The notes beneath the pieces were generated by a model, which did no database searches, had not been told where the DNA came from, and worked only from the letters and a program-made list of their open reading frames with translations. From Cyanosarcina radialis HA8281-LM2 (GTDB taxonomy: Bacteria; Cyanobacteriota; Cyanobacteriia; Cyanobacteriales; CCAP-1448): a DNA stretch of 64,000 nt. This document shows, piece by piece, positions 36,731 through 45,958 of this stretch. The translations under genes and the position numbers were made by a program. The stretch is from contig JAHHHA010000007.1 in NCBI GenBank assembly GCA_019359615.1, forward strand, positions 1 through 64,000, in the 5' to 3' direction. The stretch's first letter is position 1. Each line of letters starts with the position of its first letter.

Positions 36731-38584
36731 ATGAACGATCTTCTCACCCAAAGCACTTGGTGGGTGCCGATTTACGGCCTGATTGGCGCAATTTTAACCT
36801 TGCCGTGGTCAACAGGAATCGTTCGGCGTACAGGTCCCAGACCAGCGGCGTATTTCAATCTGTTGATGACATTGTTGGCGTTCGTTCACGGTTCTCTAGT
36901 GTTCGGCTTAGTGTTGAATCAAGAGCCGCAGCAGATCGTAGTTCACTGGCTTAAAGCTGCCGATCTAGATCTATCTTTCATGCTAGAAATCTCGTCCGTA
37001 ACCGTCGGGGCGATGCAATTGGTAACGGGCTTGAGTTTGCTCGCCCAGTTATTTGCCCTCGGTTATATGGAAAAAGATTGGGCGTTAGCCCGCTTCTTTG
37101 CGTTGATGGGATTTTTTGAAGCAGCAATGACTGGCGTGGCTTTGAGTAACTCTTTGTTCCTCACCTATGCCTTCCTGGAAATGCTTACCCTGTCAACCTA
37201 TCTGCTGGTAGGGTTTTGGTACGCCCAACCTTTGGTGGTGACAGCAGCGCGAGATGCTTTTTTGACCAAAAGGGTAGGAGACGTGCTGCTGTTGATGGGG
37301 GTAGTGGCGCTGGCCACTCAAGCTGGCAGCTTAGATTTTCCCGACTTATACGAGTGGGCGGAAACGGCTAATTTATCGCCGACAGCAGCCACGTTGTTAG
37401 GTTTGGGGTTGATTGCCGGACCTATAGGTAAATGCGCTCAGTTTCCGTTGCACCTGTGGTTAGATGAGGCGATGGAGGGGCCTAACCCCGCCTCGATTTT
37501 ACGAAATTCGGTGGTGGTCGCAGTTGGGGCTTTCGTGCTGATTAAACTTCAGCCAATTTTGAACGTTTCACCTGTGGCTTTGCAGGCTTTGGTGGTAATT
37601 GGAGCCACCACGGCGCTTGGGGCCTCGTTAGTCGCGATCGCGCAAATCGACATCAAGCGGGCCCTATCTCATTCCACCAGCGCCTACTTGGGTTTGGTGT
37701 TTATTGCCGTGGGGATGCAGTGGACGGGGTTTGCTTTGCTGCTGTTATTTGCCCACGCGATCTCCAAAGCCTTAATGTTCATGAGCGTAGGCGGGATAAT
37801 TTTGACCACCAACAGCCAAGATTTGACCGAAATGGGCGGTTTAGGCCCGCGAATGCCAGCCACCACGATGTCCTTTGTAGTGGGTGCAGCGGGGTTAATC
37901 GGCTTGTTGCCTCTCGGTGGATTTTGGGCGTTGCAGCAAGGAGTTGACACCTTTTGGTACGACAGTCCGGGGTTGGTGGCAGTCTTGTTGCTAGTTAATT
38001 TACTGACAGCGCTGAATTTAACGCGAGTATTCCGCCTCGTGTTTTTGGGAGAACCTCAGCCCAAAACCCGACGGGCCCCAGAAGTTCTCTGGCCGATGGC
38101 AGTACCGATGGTCAGCTTGATGGTAGTAACTCTCCTAGTTCCAGTCATGATGGCTCGGCTGTCAATTTTGCCAGATTGGGCTTACATCAACAAACCTGGC
38201 GTGTTATTACTAGTTTTATCTAGTTTGGCGGGAGTGGGAATCGGGTCGAAGATTTATCTGCAAAAAGCTTGGTCGCGATCGCTCCAATTCCACTGGCGGT
38301 TCATCCAAGATTTATTGGGTTACGACTTTTACGTCGATCGCCTTTATCGCTTTACTGTAGTTCTAATCGTCGATCGCCTTTCCCAACTCAATTCTTGGAT
38401 CGATCGCTATCTGGTAGATGGTTTAGTTAACTTCCTCGGTTTAGCTGCCATCTTTAGCGGACAAGGATTGAAATACAGTGCTTCCGGTCAATCTCAGTTG
38501 TACGTGCTAACGATCGTCCTGGGAATGACCGTTTTAGGCGCGATCGTCCTTTATCCCATCCTAGTGTCTTTGGGCGTGCTGTAG
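36731..38584 (+). CDS. ndhF3: NDH-1 subunit NdhF3 (inducible CO2 uptake)
   Basis: This 617-residue multi-spanning NuoL/MrpA-type antiporter subunit has the conserved core FPLHLWLDEAMEGPNPASIL near 238-257 and LFAHAISKALMFMSVG near 339-354. Next to ndhD3 and cupA it belongs to the NDH-1MS complex, which drives high-affinity CO2 hydration at the thylakoid. Plain respiratory NdhF1 is unlikely from context. It is the first gene of the operon. Confidence 0.92.
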   Translation: MNDLLTQSTWWVPIYGLIGAILTLPWSTGIVRRTGPRPAAYFNLLMTLLAFVHGSLVFGLVLNQEPQQIVVHWLKAADLDLSFMLEISSVTVGAMQLVTGLSLLAQLFALGYMEKDWALARFFALMGFFEAAMTGVALSNSLFLTYAFLEMLTLSTYLLVGFWYAQPLVVTAARDAFLTKRVGDVLLLMGVVALATQAGSLDFPDLYEWAETANLSPTAATLLGLGLIAGPIGKCAQFPLHLWLDEAMEGPNPASILRNSVVVAVGAFVLIKLQPILNVSPVALQALVVIGATTALGASLVAIAQIDIKRALSHSTSAYLGLVFIAVGMQWTGFALLLLFAHAISKALMFMSVGGIILTTNSQDLTEMGGLGPRMPATTMSFVVGAAGLIGLLPLGGFWALQQGVDTFWYDSPGLVAVLLLVNLLTALNLTRVFRLVFLGEPQPKTRRAPEVLWPMAVPMVSLMVVTLLVPVMMARLSILPDWAYINKPGVLLLVLSSLAGVGIGSKIYLQKAWSRSLQFHWRFIQDLLGYDFYVDRLYRFTVVLIVDRLSQLNSWIDRYLVDGLVNFLGLAAIFSGQGLKYSASGQSQLYVLTIVLGMTVLGAIVLYPILVSLGVL

Positions 38585-38716
38585 TAAGTGTGGAGTGTTA
38601 AGTGTGGAGTGTGAAGTTTTGACCTCACCCCCTGCCCCTCTCCTCGCAGGAGAGGGGAGTAAGATTCTTCTCGCCCTCTTTTTGACTTTTGACTTTTAAC
38701 TTTTGACTTTTCAAAG
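38585..38716. repeat. repeat-filled ndhF3-ndhD3 spacer
   Basis: The spacer holds GTGTGGAGTGT-type units, a CCCCTCTCC/GGAGAGGGG palindrome (about 38635-38658) and four GACTTTT/AACTTTT heptamers (38684-38711) ending just before the ndhD3 start. Confidence 0.85.
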
Positions 38717-40231
38717 ATGCTTAGTGCTTTAATCTGGTTGCCCATGTTAGGGGCTGCGATCGCAGGTTTTTGGCCTGGAACGCTTTCCCCAAAGTTAGCC
38801 CGTCAATTGGCTTTAGTAGTTGCTGGTGTGACATTTATTTGGTCGCTAGTCGTAGTTAGCCAATTTAATCCCCAAAGTTCCAGCCAGCAGTTTCTAGAGT
38901 TTGTCCCTTGGATCGATGCTTTAGGCTTGACCTATCATCTGGGGATTGATGGCTTATCTCTACCGCTGGTGGTTTTAAACTCTCTTTTGACTTGCATTGC
39001 CCTGTATGCCACCAACGATGCTATTCAGCGCCCTCGGTTTTACTACGCTTTAGTTTTGACTTTGAGTGCAGCCGTGGCTGGTGCATTCGTCGCTCAAGAC
39101 TTGTTGCTGTTTTTCCTCTTTTACGAGTTAGAACTAATTCCCTTGTATCTGTTGATCGCGATTTGGGGTGGTGCCAGACGGGGATATGCCGCCACCAAGT
39201 TTCTGATTTATACGGCTATTTCGGGAATTCTGATTTTGGCATCGTTTTTAGGCTTAGTTTGGTTGAGCGATGCTGCTAGTTTTGCTTACGAACCGCTGCG
39301 TCACCATAGTTTGCCTATGGCAACTCAATTGGTGCTGCTAGGCGGACTTTTAATCGGTTTTGGGATCAAAATTCCCTTAGTACCTTTCCATACCTGGTTG
39401 CCAGACGCTCACGTCGAAGCTTCAACTCCAATTTCAGTGTTGTTAGCAGGCGTGCTGTTGAAATTGGGAACTTACGGTTTGTTGCGGTTTGGATTCTGTT
39501 TGTTTCCCGAAGCTTGGGCCAGCATTGCACCTTGGCTGGCGACTTGGGCGGTAGTCAGCGTGTTGTATGGGGCCTTGAACGCGATCGCCCAAACCGATAT
39601 GAAGAAAATGGTGGCGTTTAGTTCGATCGGTCACATGGGTTACGTGCTAATAGCAATGGCAGCGGCTACCCCGTTGAGCTTGCTATCGACGGTGTTGCAA
39701 ATGATTAGCCACGGATTAATTTCTGCCTTGTTATTTTTGTTGGTAGGGGTGGTATATGCCAAAACTGGGACTCGCGATATTACTGTTTTGCGCGGACTGC
39801 TGAACCCCGAACGAGGTTTGCCGTTAATCGGCAGCCTGATGATTTTAGGGGTCATGGCTAGTGCGGGAATTCCAGGAATGGTGGGGTTTATTTCCGAATT
39901 TTTAGTATTTCGGGCCAGTTTTAAAGCGTTTCCAGTTCAAACCCTATTGTGCATGGTCGGGACTGGTTTAACCGCCGTTTACTTCTTGCTCCTAGTTAAC
40001 CGTGCTTTCTTCGGGCGACTTTCAGAAAATGTCACCAATTTGCCCCCAGTGCAGTGGGCAGATCGCGGCCCAGCGATCGTTTTAGCGGCTCTGATCGTGT
40101 TGCTGGGCTTGCAGCCGAGTTGGATGGTACGTTGGAGCGATGCTACTACGACTGGAATGGCAGTTTCACCTAACGCGTTGGTGCAGCCTGTTGTGAAGCA
40201 ACGTATCGCCCAAATTGATAATTTGAAATAG
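38717..40231 (+). CDS. ndhD3: NDH-1 subunit NdhD3
   Basis: This 504-residue NuoM-type subunit has FYELELIPLYLLIAIWG near 138-154 (with the functional Glu), PLVPFHTWLPDAHVEASTP near 221-239 and KKMVAFSSIGHMGYV near 293-307. It partners NdhF3 and CupA in the low-CO2-inducible NDH-1MS complex. It is co-directional with ndhF3 despite the repeat-rich spacer. Confidence 0.92.
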   Translation: MLSALIWLPMLGAAIAGFWPGTLSPKLARQLALVVAGVTFIWSLVVVSQFNPQSSSQQFLEFVPWIDALGLTYHLGIDGLSLPLVVLNSLLTCIALYATNDAIQRPRFYYALVLTLSAAVAGAFVAQDLLLFFLFYELELIPLYLLIAIWGGARRGYAATKFLIYTAISGILILASFLGLVWLSDAASFAYEPLRHHSLPMATQLVLLGGLLIGFGIKIPLVPFHTWLPDAHVEASTPISVLLAGVLLKLGTYGLLRFGFCLFPEAWASIAPWLATWAVVSVLYGALNAIAQTDMKKMVAFSSIGHMGYVLIAMAAATPLSLLSTVLQMISHGLISALLFLLVGVVYAKTGTRDITVLRGLLNPERGLPLIGSLMILGVMASAGIPGMVGFISEFLVFRASFKAFPVQTLLCMVGTGLTAVYFLLLVNRAFFGRLSENVTNLPPVQWADRGPAIVLAALIVLLGLQPSWMVRWSDATTTGMAVSPNALVQPVVKQRIAQIDNLK

Positions 40232-40555
40232 AAACCACAGATGTAGACGCGATAGCGGCTTCCTGAAGGGTACACGGATCCAGATTCGCACGTTAGCTTT
40301 GACCCCAGTTCAGCGCCTGCTCTCGATAGTCCAGAAGGCAGACAGGCAAAACTGCCTAATAGTGGAATTATTAGGTTAATAATTACAAAAGATCGAGAGA
40401 ACAATTCCTACTCTATGGGAAAAATTTACCTTTCAGATCGTGGTATTTGTGGTTACGAACGAGTAAATAAAATTGAATTTGTTGCTCGATAAACTCCAAT
40501 TCCATAGATTTATCTACAGGTTTTCATAATTCAGCATTCATCATTCATAATTCAG
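40232..40555. other. ndhD3-cupA spacer, no gene
   Basis: These 324 bases lack a credible frame. Short direct repeats of CATTCAT/CATAATTCA type occur near 40530-40553. A promoter for cupA cannot be excluded. Confidence 0.5.
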
Positions 40556-41683
40556 ATGACTACTACTCTCAAATGTTCGACCCACCCACTAGCCGCATAT
40601 ATTAACCGCTTACAATCTGGCGGGGCGCTACTAAAAGATACGCCAGACAATGTATTAGAAGTAGTGGGAATCCTCAAAAGTTACGGTGTAGTTTTAGATG
40701 CCTACTATCAAAATCTACTCTACATTTCCAAAGATCAGTTTTTAGTGCTTTTCCCATTTTTTAAGTATTTCAATGGCGAGATTTCCTTTTCTAAACTGCT
40801 CCGTTTTTGGTGGCACGATCGCATTAATTTTGAATACGCTGAATACTGCATGAAAACTATGATGTGGCACGGCGGTGGCGGGATGGATGCCTATTTAGAT
40901 ACGGAAGAATTTAAACAGCTAGCGCGAGCGGCAATTAAAGCTAAAATCGGCAACAACCCCTTAATGATGTCAGTCGATCGCTTATTTCCAGGTTTTCTGA
41001 CCGAAATGGTGCGGCAACAAGTCTATTACAATGCTTTGGGGCAATTTTGGGATGTAATGAGCGATATTTTTCTTACCTTGTCCGATAGATACGATCGGGG
41101 TGAAATTAAATCGATTTCCGAAGTTGTCGAGCATATCTTAGCAGGTATAGTCGCTGCTGCTAGCGCTCCCATTTATTATTCAGTAAAACTGGAAGGAAAA
41201 GAATACAAAATTCTTCCTCAATCTGCGGGTTTAACTTTCTTGATGGATGTGGCCGTTCCCTATGTAGAGGCAGTATTCTTTCGCGGTACTCCTTTCTTAG
41301 GCACGGTGTCGTACAATGCCCAAGCGCAACAAATTTCTCCAGATCAAAGCCGATTTGCCTATGGTGCTTTGTATGCCGATCCTCTACCAATTGGTGGTTC
41401 GGGAATTCCACCAACATTGCTCATGCAAGATATGCGGCATTTCATTCCAGATTATCTCCACAAGTTTTACGAATCTACTTTACGAGGCGAAGACGATTTG
41501 CGAGTAAAAATCTGTCAGACTTTTCAAAAGTCTATGTTCTGCGTGACCACAGCAGCAATTATCGGACTAGCACCTTATCCTATAACTAGCGAAGCTCCAG
41601 AACAACAACAAGCTAATCGCATCTACTTAGAACAATGGATGGATCGATTCTTGGAATCTCGGTTATTACAGGCTAATGCTTAA
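40556..41683 (+). CDS. cupA: CO2 hydration protein CupA (ChpY)
   Basis: The 375-residue soluble protein of the CO2-hydration family has conserved segments FPFFKYFNGEISFSKLLRFWW near 62-80 and MMWHGGGGMDAYLDTEEF near 101-118, plus LLMQDMRHFIPDYLHKFYE near 290-308. Cup proteins bind the NdhD/NdhF arm and convert CO2 to bicarbonate in a vectorial, carbonic-anhydrase-like way. CupA rather than CupB is inferred from the neighbouring ndhF3-ndhD3. No cupS follows. Confidence 0.9.
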   Translation: MTTTLKCSTHPLAAYINRLQSGGALLKDTPDNVLEVVGILKSYGVVLDAYYQNLLYISKDQFLVLFPFFKYFNGEISFSKLLRFWWHDRINFEYAEYCMKTMMWHGGGGMDAYLDTEEFKQLARAAIKAKIGNNPLMMSVDRLFPGFLTEMVRQQVYYNALGQFWDVMSDIFLTLSDRYDRGEIKSISEVVEHILAGIVAAASAPIYYSVKLEGKEYKILPQSAGLTFLMDVAVPYVEAVFFRGTPFLGTVSYNAQAQQISPDQSRFAYGALYADPLPIGGSGIPPTLLMQDMRHFIPDYLHKFYESTLRGEDDLRVKICQTFQKSMFCVTTAAIIGLAPYPITSEAPEQQQANRIYLEQWMDRFLESRLLQANA

Positions 41684-41810
41684 ATGTCGATAAAAGGCTA
41701 AAAGGCACGAAAGATACCTAGCAAAAACTCTTGGAGATACAGCAGATTGAATCATCTGCGTTTATCAGCGTTTATCTGTATTCATATGCGTTAAATAATC
41801 ACCAACTTCG

Positions 41811-42016
41811 TGTAGGGGCTTAATGCATTGCATGGATGTCGAGTTAACGGTCAAAAGCTCGATCCGACAGGGGTTAAAAACCCCTGTCTCAAAGTTAAAG
41901 TCCTCTAAAGAGGACTCGGTAAGTTCTGGGAAATTTATTCTCTTAGTCCATTCATAGAAGTGAAAAAAATAATTGGGTAATTCTTGTGGGATAGCCCTCT
42001 GGGCTGTCCTACTTAG
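41811..42016. repeat. composite dispersed repeat, copy 1
   Basis: The modules in order are: GTTAACGGTCAAAAGC; a CAGGGGTT-AACCCCTG hairpin; an AGTCCTCTAAAGAGGACT palindrome; and AATTGGGTAATTCTTGTGGGATAGCCC with its inverted partner. The same order appears inverted at 55440-55605, and partially at 44217-44475 and 47424-47475. A frame through it at 41765-42250 is not a gene. Confidence 0.85.
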
Positions 42017-42410
42017 ATTGAATCTGGGGTGTAGTTGCCCGGATAACCCCTCTTGGATACACCCTAGATGACGGAGTATTTTCATTTCTTGTTGGCTTGC
42101 ATTTAACATAGTCTTTGATGGGCAAGCTAGCCGGATCGATCGTTTCTGTTCCGACTGATAATCTTTGGTAACGGGCAGCAGCTTCAACCACAACTTCGCC
42201 GCAACTGTTGGCTGATTTGTCTTGGCGAGTACCAGCTTTGCCTTCGACACTTAGAGTTCTAATTTGATATCTTTGGGTGGGAACTAAACCTGTAACTACT
42301 ACATAACCTCTGCTAGTTTTAAAAGCTTCAGCCGACGCGATCGCACTATTAGTTAATGTCACAATTACTGCGAGGGAAATTGCCGAAAGAGAAAGCAATT
42401 TACGTGTCAT
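42009..42410 (-). CDS. exported hypothetical protein
   Basis: This 133-residue protein has a clear signal peptide (about 1-28, with SAIASAEA). The small domain has GYVVVTGLVPTQRYQIRTL and two cysteines (Cys69 and Cys103, approximately) that could form a disulfide. The family is not recognised. The 3' end runs into the dispersed repeat. Confidence 0.65.
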   Translation of the reverse strand: MTRKLLSLSAISLAVIVTLTNSAIASAEAFKTSRGYVVVTGLVPTQRYQIRTLSVEGKAGTRQDKSANSCGEVVVEAAARYQRLSVGTETIDPASLPIKDYVKCKPTRNENTPSSRVYPRGVIRATTPQIQSK

Positions 42411-42647
42411 TTTGTTAGCTCCGTTCGAGCGAATTTATTTGTTTGGTATATCTTGTTTATATCGATTTCCAAAGACTTATACCATACAGAAAAAGTCAGG
42501 AATTAAATATCTGGTGTTAAATTAGACTTGAGTTCTACGATCGAAAGCCTTGTCAATCGAGAGATCGCCTTCCCCTGACATTGCCCGAACTATCAGCGAT
42601 AATACAGATACTCTCCCTCAATATCTGGAAATGTCAGGAAAGCAATT

Positions 42648-44195
42648 TTGACACCGCAACTGTTGAACAACCGCTATCAGATTATCAAAGCCTTGGGTGC
42701 TGGTGGTTTTGGCGACACCTATCTGGCAGAAGATACCCAGATGCCATCGGCGCGGAAGTGCGTCATTAAGCAACTCAAGCCGATTACTACTAACCCCCAG
42801 ATTTACGAACTGGTGCAACAGCGGTTTCAACGAGAAGCGGCGATTTTAGAACAATTGGGCGAAGGTTGCGATCGCATTCCTCGGTTGTATGCCTATTTTG
42901 CCAGCACCGAGCAATTCTATCTGGTACAGCAGTGGATTGAAGGAGAAACGCTGACTCAAAGAGTGCAGCAACAAGGAGCCATGAGCGCAGTTGCCGTGCA
43001 AGATATGCTGGTGCATCTGTTGCCTATCCTCGATTACGTTCACTCTCACCGGATCGTGCATCGAGATATCAAACCAGACAACATTATTTTGCGGGCTTCG
43101 GATGGCAAACCCGTACTCATCGATTTTGGGGCGGTGAAAGAAGCGATGGGAACGGTGGTGACATCTGCTGGAGATACTAGAAGTTCGATCGTCATCGGTA
43201 CGCCAGGATTTATGCCTTCAGAGCAAGCCGCTGGTCGTCCGCTGTATTCCAGCGATTTGTATAGCTTGGGATTGACGGCAATTTATGCCCTGACTGGTAA
43301 AAGACCGCAAGAGTTAGAAATGAATCCCACTACGGGGGAAATTATCTGGCAGCAGTACGCGGCGGCGGTAAATCCTGAGTTGGTGGCAGTGTTAAATCGA
43401 GCCGTGCAGCCCTATCCGCGCGAGCGGTTTCCTACTGCTGCCGCCATGTTAGAAGCCCTACAAGCCCCTTCTACACCCTCATATCAGCCTACGCTGGCGG
43501 TATCTCCTGCGGCTATAAATCCAGCCGTAGAAGCTAACTACGCGCCTCCCAGCCGACAGCCAAGTGGAGGGAAAAACGTGCTGTTAGGAAGTGCGATCGT
43601 CGGGGGATTAGTCGGTGTCTCCATATTTATTGGATTGGTTCTCTCTAGGAACTTGCAACCCTCACCGCCAACAGCTACCTCTACACCCATCCTGACTGGG
43701 GAAAATCCTACCGATCCGCCGACAACAGATACAGCTACTACGCCTGCTGCTAATACTCCCGCCGCTAGCCCCAATCCTTTAGCGTTTGCTACCCCATCTC
43801 TAGCCCCCATTCCTAGCCCTAGTCGCCCAACGCCGCCTCGATTGAGTCAAGTTATTCCTAGTTACATACCTAATACTTTCTCCCCAGAAAATGCCTTTAC
43901 TACTTGTCCTCAAAGCAGCCAATTGTATTTATTAGGGGATACAGCAAATTTCGACTTTGCGGTTTGTGGGAGCGATGGCAATCCTCAATATTATATTGGC
44001 AAGCACAAGCGAACTGGCAATGCCATAACAGTTCCCTGGGATGGTTCGGAATTTCGTAATGGCAATATTATATATAGTCCGCCCAATTATGAAGATACCA
44101 ACTATCAAGGGGCAAAATTGACGGTAGAGCAAGGAGATGAAGACCTGGTTGATGAAGATGTCATTAATCTATACAAATTAGAAATTAAAAATTAA
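42648..44195 (+). CDS. membrane-anchored Ser/Thr protein kinase
   Basis: This 515-residue Hanks-type kinase has a glycine loop (GAGGFG, 17-22), Lys41, HRDIKPDN with catalytic Asp140, and DFG Asp159. The activation segment is GTPGFMPSEQAAG. A proline/threonine-rich linker and a transmembrane helix (about 310-332) follow. The extracytoplasmic C-terminal domain (about 410-515) has a strand-rich fold with two Cys. TTG at 42648 is taken as start because AGGAAAG lies just upstream and no ATG fits. This layout is common for cyanobacterial SPKs. The ligand is unknown. Confidence 0.88.
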   Translation: MTPQLLNNRYQIIKALGAGGFGDTYLAEDTQMPSARKCVIKQLKPITTNPQIYELVQQRFQREAAILEQLGEGCDRIPRLYAYFASTEQFYLVQQWIEGETLTQRVQQQGAMSAVAVQDMLVHLLPILDYVHSHRIVHRDIKPDNIILRASDGKPVLIDFGAVKEAMGTVVTSAGDTRSSIVIGTPGFMPSEQAAGRPLYSSDLYSLGLTAIYALTGKRPQELEMNPTTGEIIWQQYAAAVNPELVAVLNRAVQPYPRERFPTAAAMLEALQAPSTPSYQPTLAVSPAAINPAVEANYAPPSRQPSGGKNVLLGSAIVGGLVGVSIFIGLVLSRNLQPSPPTATSTPILTGENPTDPPTTDTATTPAANTPAASPNPLAFATPSLAPIPSPSRPTPPRLSQVIPSYIPNTFSPENAFTTCPQSSQLYLLGDTANFDFAVCGSDGNPQYYIGKHKRTGNAITVPWDGSEFRNGNIIYSPPNYEDTNYQGAKLTVEQGDEDLVDEDVINLYKLEIKN

Positions 44196-44216
44196 AAATA
44201 TATAGCCTTTCTCTCA

Positions 44217-44475
44217 TGACTTGTGGGATAGCCGTCCCGGCTGTCCTAGGGGCAGGCTGGAAGCCATTGGTGTCAACTTAAGGCTAGAGCCATTGCTGGG
44301 CCTCGATCTTCAGCCATCTCCGCCAGGGGTTGAAAACCACTGGCTAATAGCAGAAGTCCATTAAAATGGACTAAGCGTGACTACATTTAGTCCTCTTCAG
44401 AGGACTTTAGCTTTGAGGCAGGGGTTTGCAACCCCTGCCGGATGAGGCTTTTGACCGTTAACTTGACACCAATGG
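44217..44475. repeat. composite dispersed repeat, copy 2
   Basis: This copy contains TTGTGGGATAGCCGTCCCGGCTGTCC, given in short form as GGGATAGCC/GGCTGTCC. It also has the GTCCTCTTCAGAGGAC palindrome, the CAGGGGTT-AACCCCTG hairpin and GACCGTTAACTTGACACCA. It fills the gap between the kinase and FG-GAP genes. Confidence 0.8.
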
Positions 44476-44618
44476 CTCCGATGCCTACCCCACAAGATTG
44501 TTCATCAATGATTTAGACTTACTATAGCGTTTCTCGGTTAGATGCCATCTCTAATGTCGATCGTTTTTGGCAAGACGATCGGCTAGAGTAAATCTAAACC
44601 GAGCGATGACTAGCCAAT

Positions 44619-45620
44619 CTACACGCAAGCAGGAGAAGGGCAGCGCGGTGGTCTTGGGATTCTCATTCTCGTCGGCACTGGTTCTGTCAGTAAATAATCG
44701 CCATTAAAGGGATCGGTAGGCAAGGCGGAAAAGGCATTCAAGATGATAGATTGAAAGTTATCGGCCCCATTGGCGGCGAACACTTGCACTCCAGCCCCAG
44801 TGTTCGATGTCTTAATGAAGATTAAATCTCGAATTCGATCGCCGTTGACATCAACCATTGAATAAGTGCCATTAAAGGGGTCAGTTGGCAATACGGAAAA
44901 TGCGTTTAAAACTAGAGATTGAAAGTTATCGGCCCCATTAGCCGCTTGTACCTGCACTCCAGCCCCAGTGTTCGAGGCCTTGATAAATACTAGATCTTGA
45001 AATCCATCGTTGTTGACATCAACTAGCGAGTAAGTGCCATTAAAGGGGTCAGAAGGCAATACCGCAAATGAGTTTAAAACTAAAGATTGGAAGTTATTTG
45101 CTCCATTAGCAGCTTGCACCTGTACCCCAGCCCCAGTATTCGTCACTTTGATGAATACTAAATCTTGAAAACCATCTCTATTCACATCGACCAGCGAGTA
45201 ACTGCCATTAAAAGGATCGGAAGGTAAGGTAGAAAAGGCGTTCAAAATAATAGATTGAAAGTTATCGGCCCCACTAGCTGCTTGTACCTGCACTCCAGCC
45301 CCAGTGTTTGCCACTTTGATAAATACTAGATCTAGAAAACCGTCTCTATTCACATCAACCAGCGAGTAGCTGCCATTAAAGGGATCGGAAGGGAATGCAG
45401 AAAAAGCATTTAAAAATACAGATTGAAAGTTGTTGGCACCGTTAGCCGCTAATACCTGCACCCCAGCCCCAGTGTTTGTCACTTTGATGAATACTAGGTC
45501 TGGACTACTATCTTGAAACTCGCTGGGTGTTTGTGCCCGTGCTGTTGAAGTCGAAAAAGGGAGAAAAGAAACAATTGGCAACATGAAGGACAAAAAGGCC
45601 TTTGTGAGCTTATCTTTCAC
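44619..45620 (-). CDS. exported FG-GAP/VCBS-like repeat protein
   Basis: This 333-residue protein has a signal peptide (1 to about 30, TARAQ). It then has five 56-residue repeats of the type DLVFIK(V/A)xNTGAGVQV...DPFNGxYSLVDVNxDGF. The DVNxDGFxD segments look like calcium-binding loops of FG-GAP/integrin-type blades. The DNA is a 168-bp tandem repeat with little divergence, so copy number may vary. Such proteins are usually surface or secreted. The partner is unknown. Confidence 0.85.
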   Translation of the reverse strand: MKDKLTKAFLSFMLPIVSFLPFSTSTARAQTPSEFQDSSPDLVFIKVTNTGAGVQVLAANGANNFQSVFLNAFSAFPSDPFNGSYSLVDVNRDGFLDLVFIKVANTGAGVQVQAASGADNFQSIILNAFSTLPSDPFNGSYSLVDVNRDGFQDLVFIKVTNTGAGVQVQAANGANNFQSLVLNSFAVLPSDPFNGTYSLVDVNNDGFQDLVFIKASNTGAGVQVQAANGADNFQSLVLNAFSVLPTDPFNGTYSMVDVNGDRIRDLIFIKTSNTGAGVQVFAANGADNFQSIILNAFSALPTDPFNGDYLLTEPVPTRMRIPRPPRCPSPACV

Positions 45621-45760
45621 AGTCGTCTCCTGTTAGATTATTGAGCCTGTTGCTTGCAAGCCGATCGTGGTTCTTATTTGTCTTGTCCAGTTATAGCCTC
45701 TGGAATTTAAGATGGCAAATCGAGACTGACAGAATGAGGTAAGTTCCCAAAATCGTATGC

Positions 45761-45787
45761 GTGGTGCAGGCAGGATGCCTGCACCAC
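45761..45787. repeat. perfect 12-bp hairpin
   Basis: GTGGTGCAGGCA (45761-45772) and TGCCTGCACCAC (45776-45787) form a stem with a 3-nt loop. It is in the 45621-45958 gap, which otherwise holds nothing I recognise. Confidence 0.8.
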
Positions 45788-45958
45788 AAGAGTTAAACTC
45801 AATTTTAATATCTAAATTAGATGCTCTTTAGTTTAGCAAAACAGTTCGATCGACGAGTTGTAAATTAATGAGTGCTAGAGGTGCTATTCAAGCTTACAAT
45901 ATGCAGAATTGTAGGTTGAGTTTGAGCGTAACGAAACCCAATATTCATAATTTTTAAA

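Noticed and set aside
41765-42250. Open frame of 161 codons on the minus strand
   Set aside because: It covers the composite dispersed repeat and part of the real signal-peptide gene at 42009-42410 in another frame.
44619-45620. CRISPR or satellite DNA
   Set aside because: The 168-bp repeats are in frame and encode an exported repeat protein.
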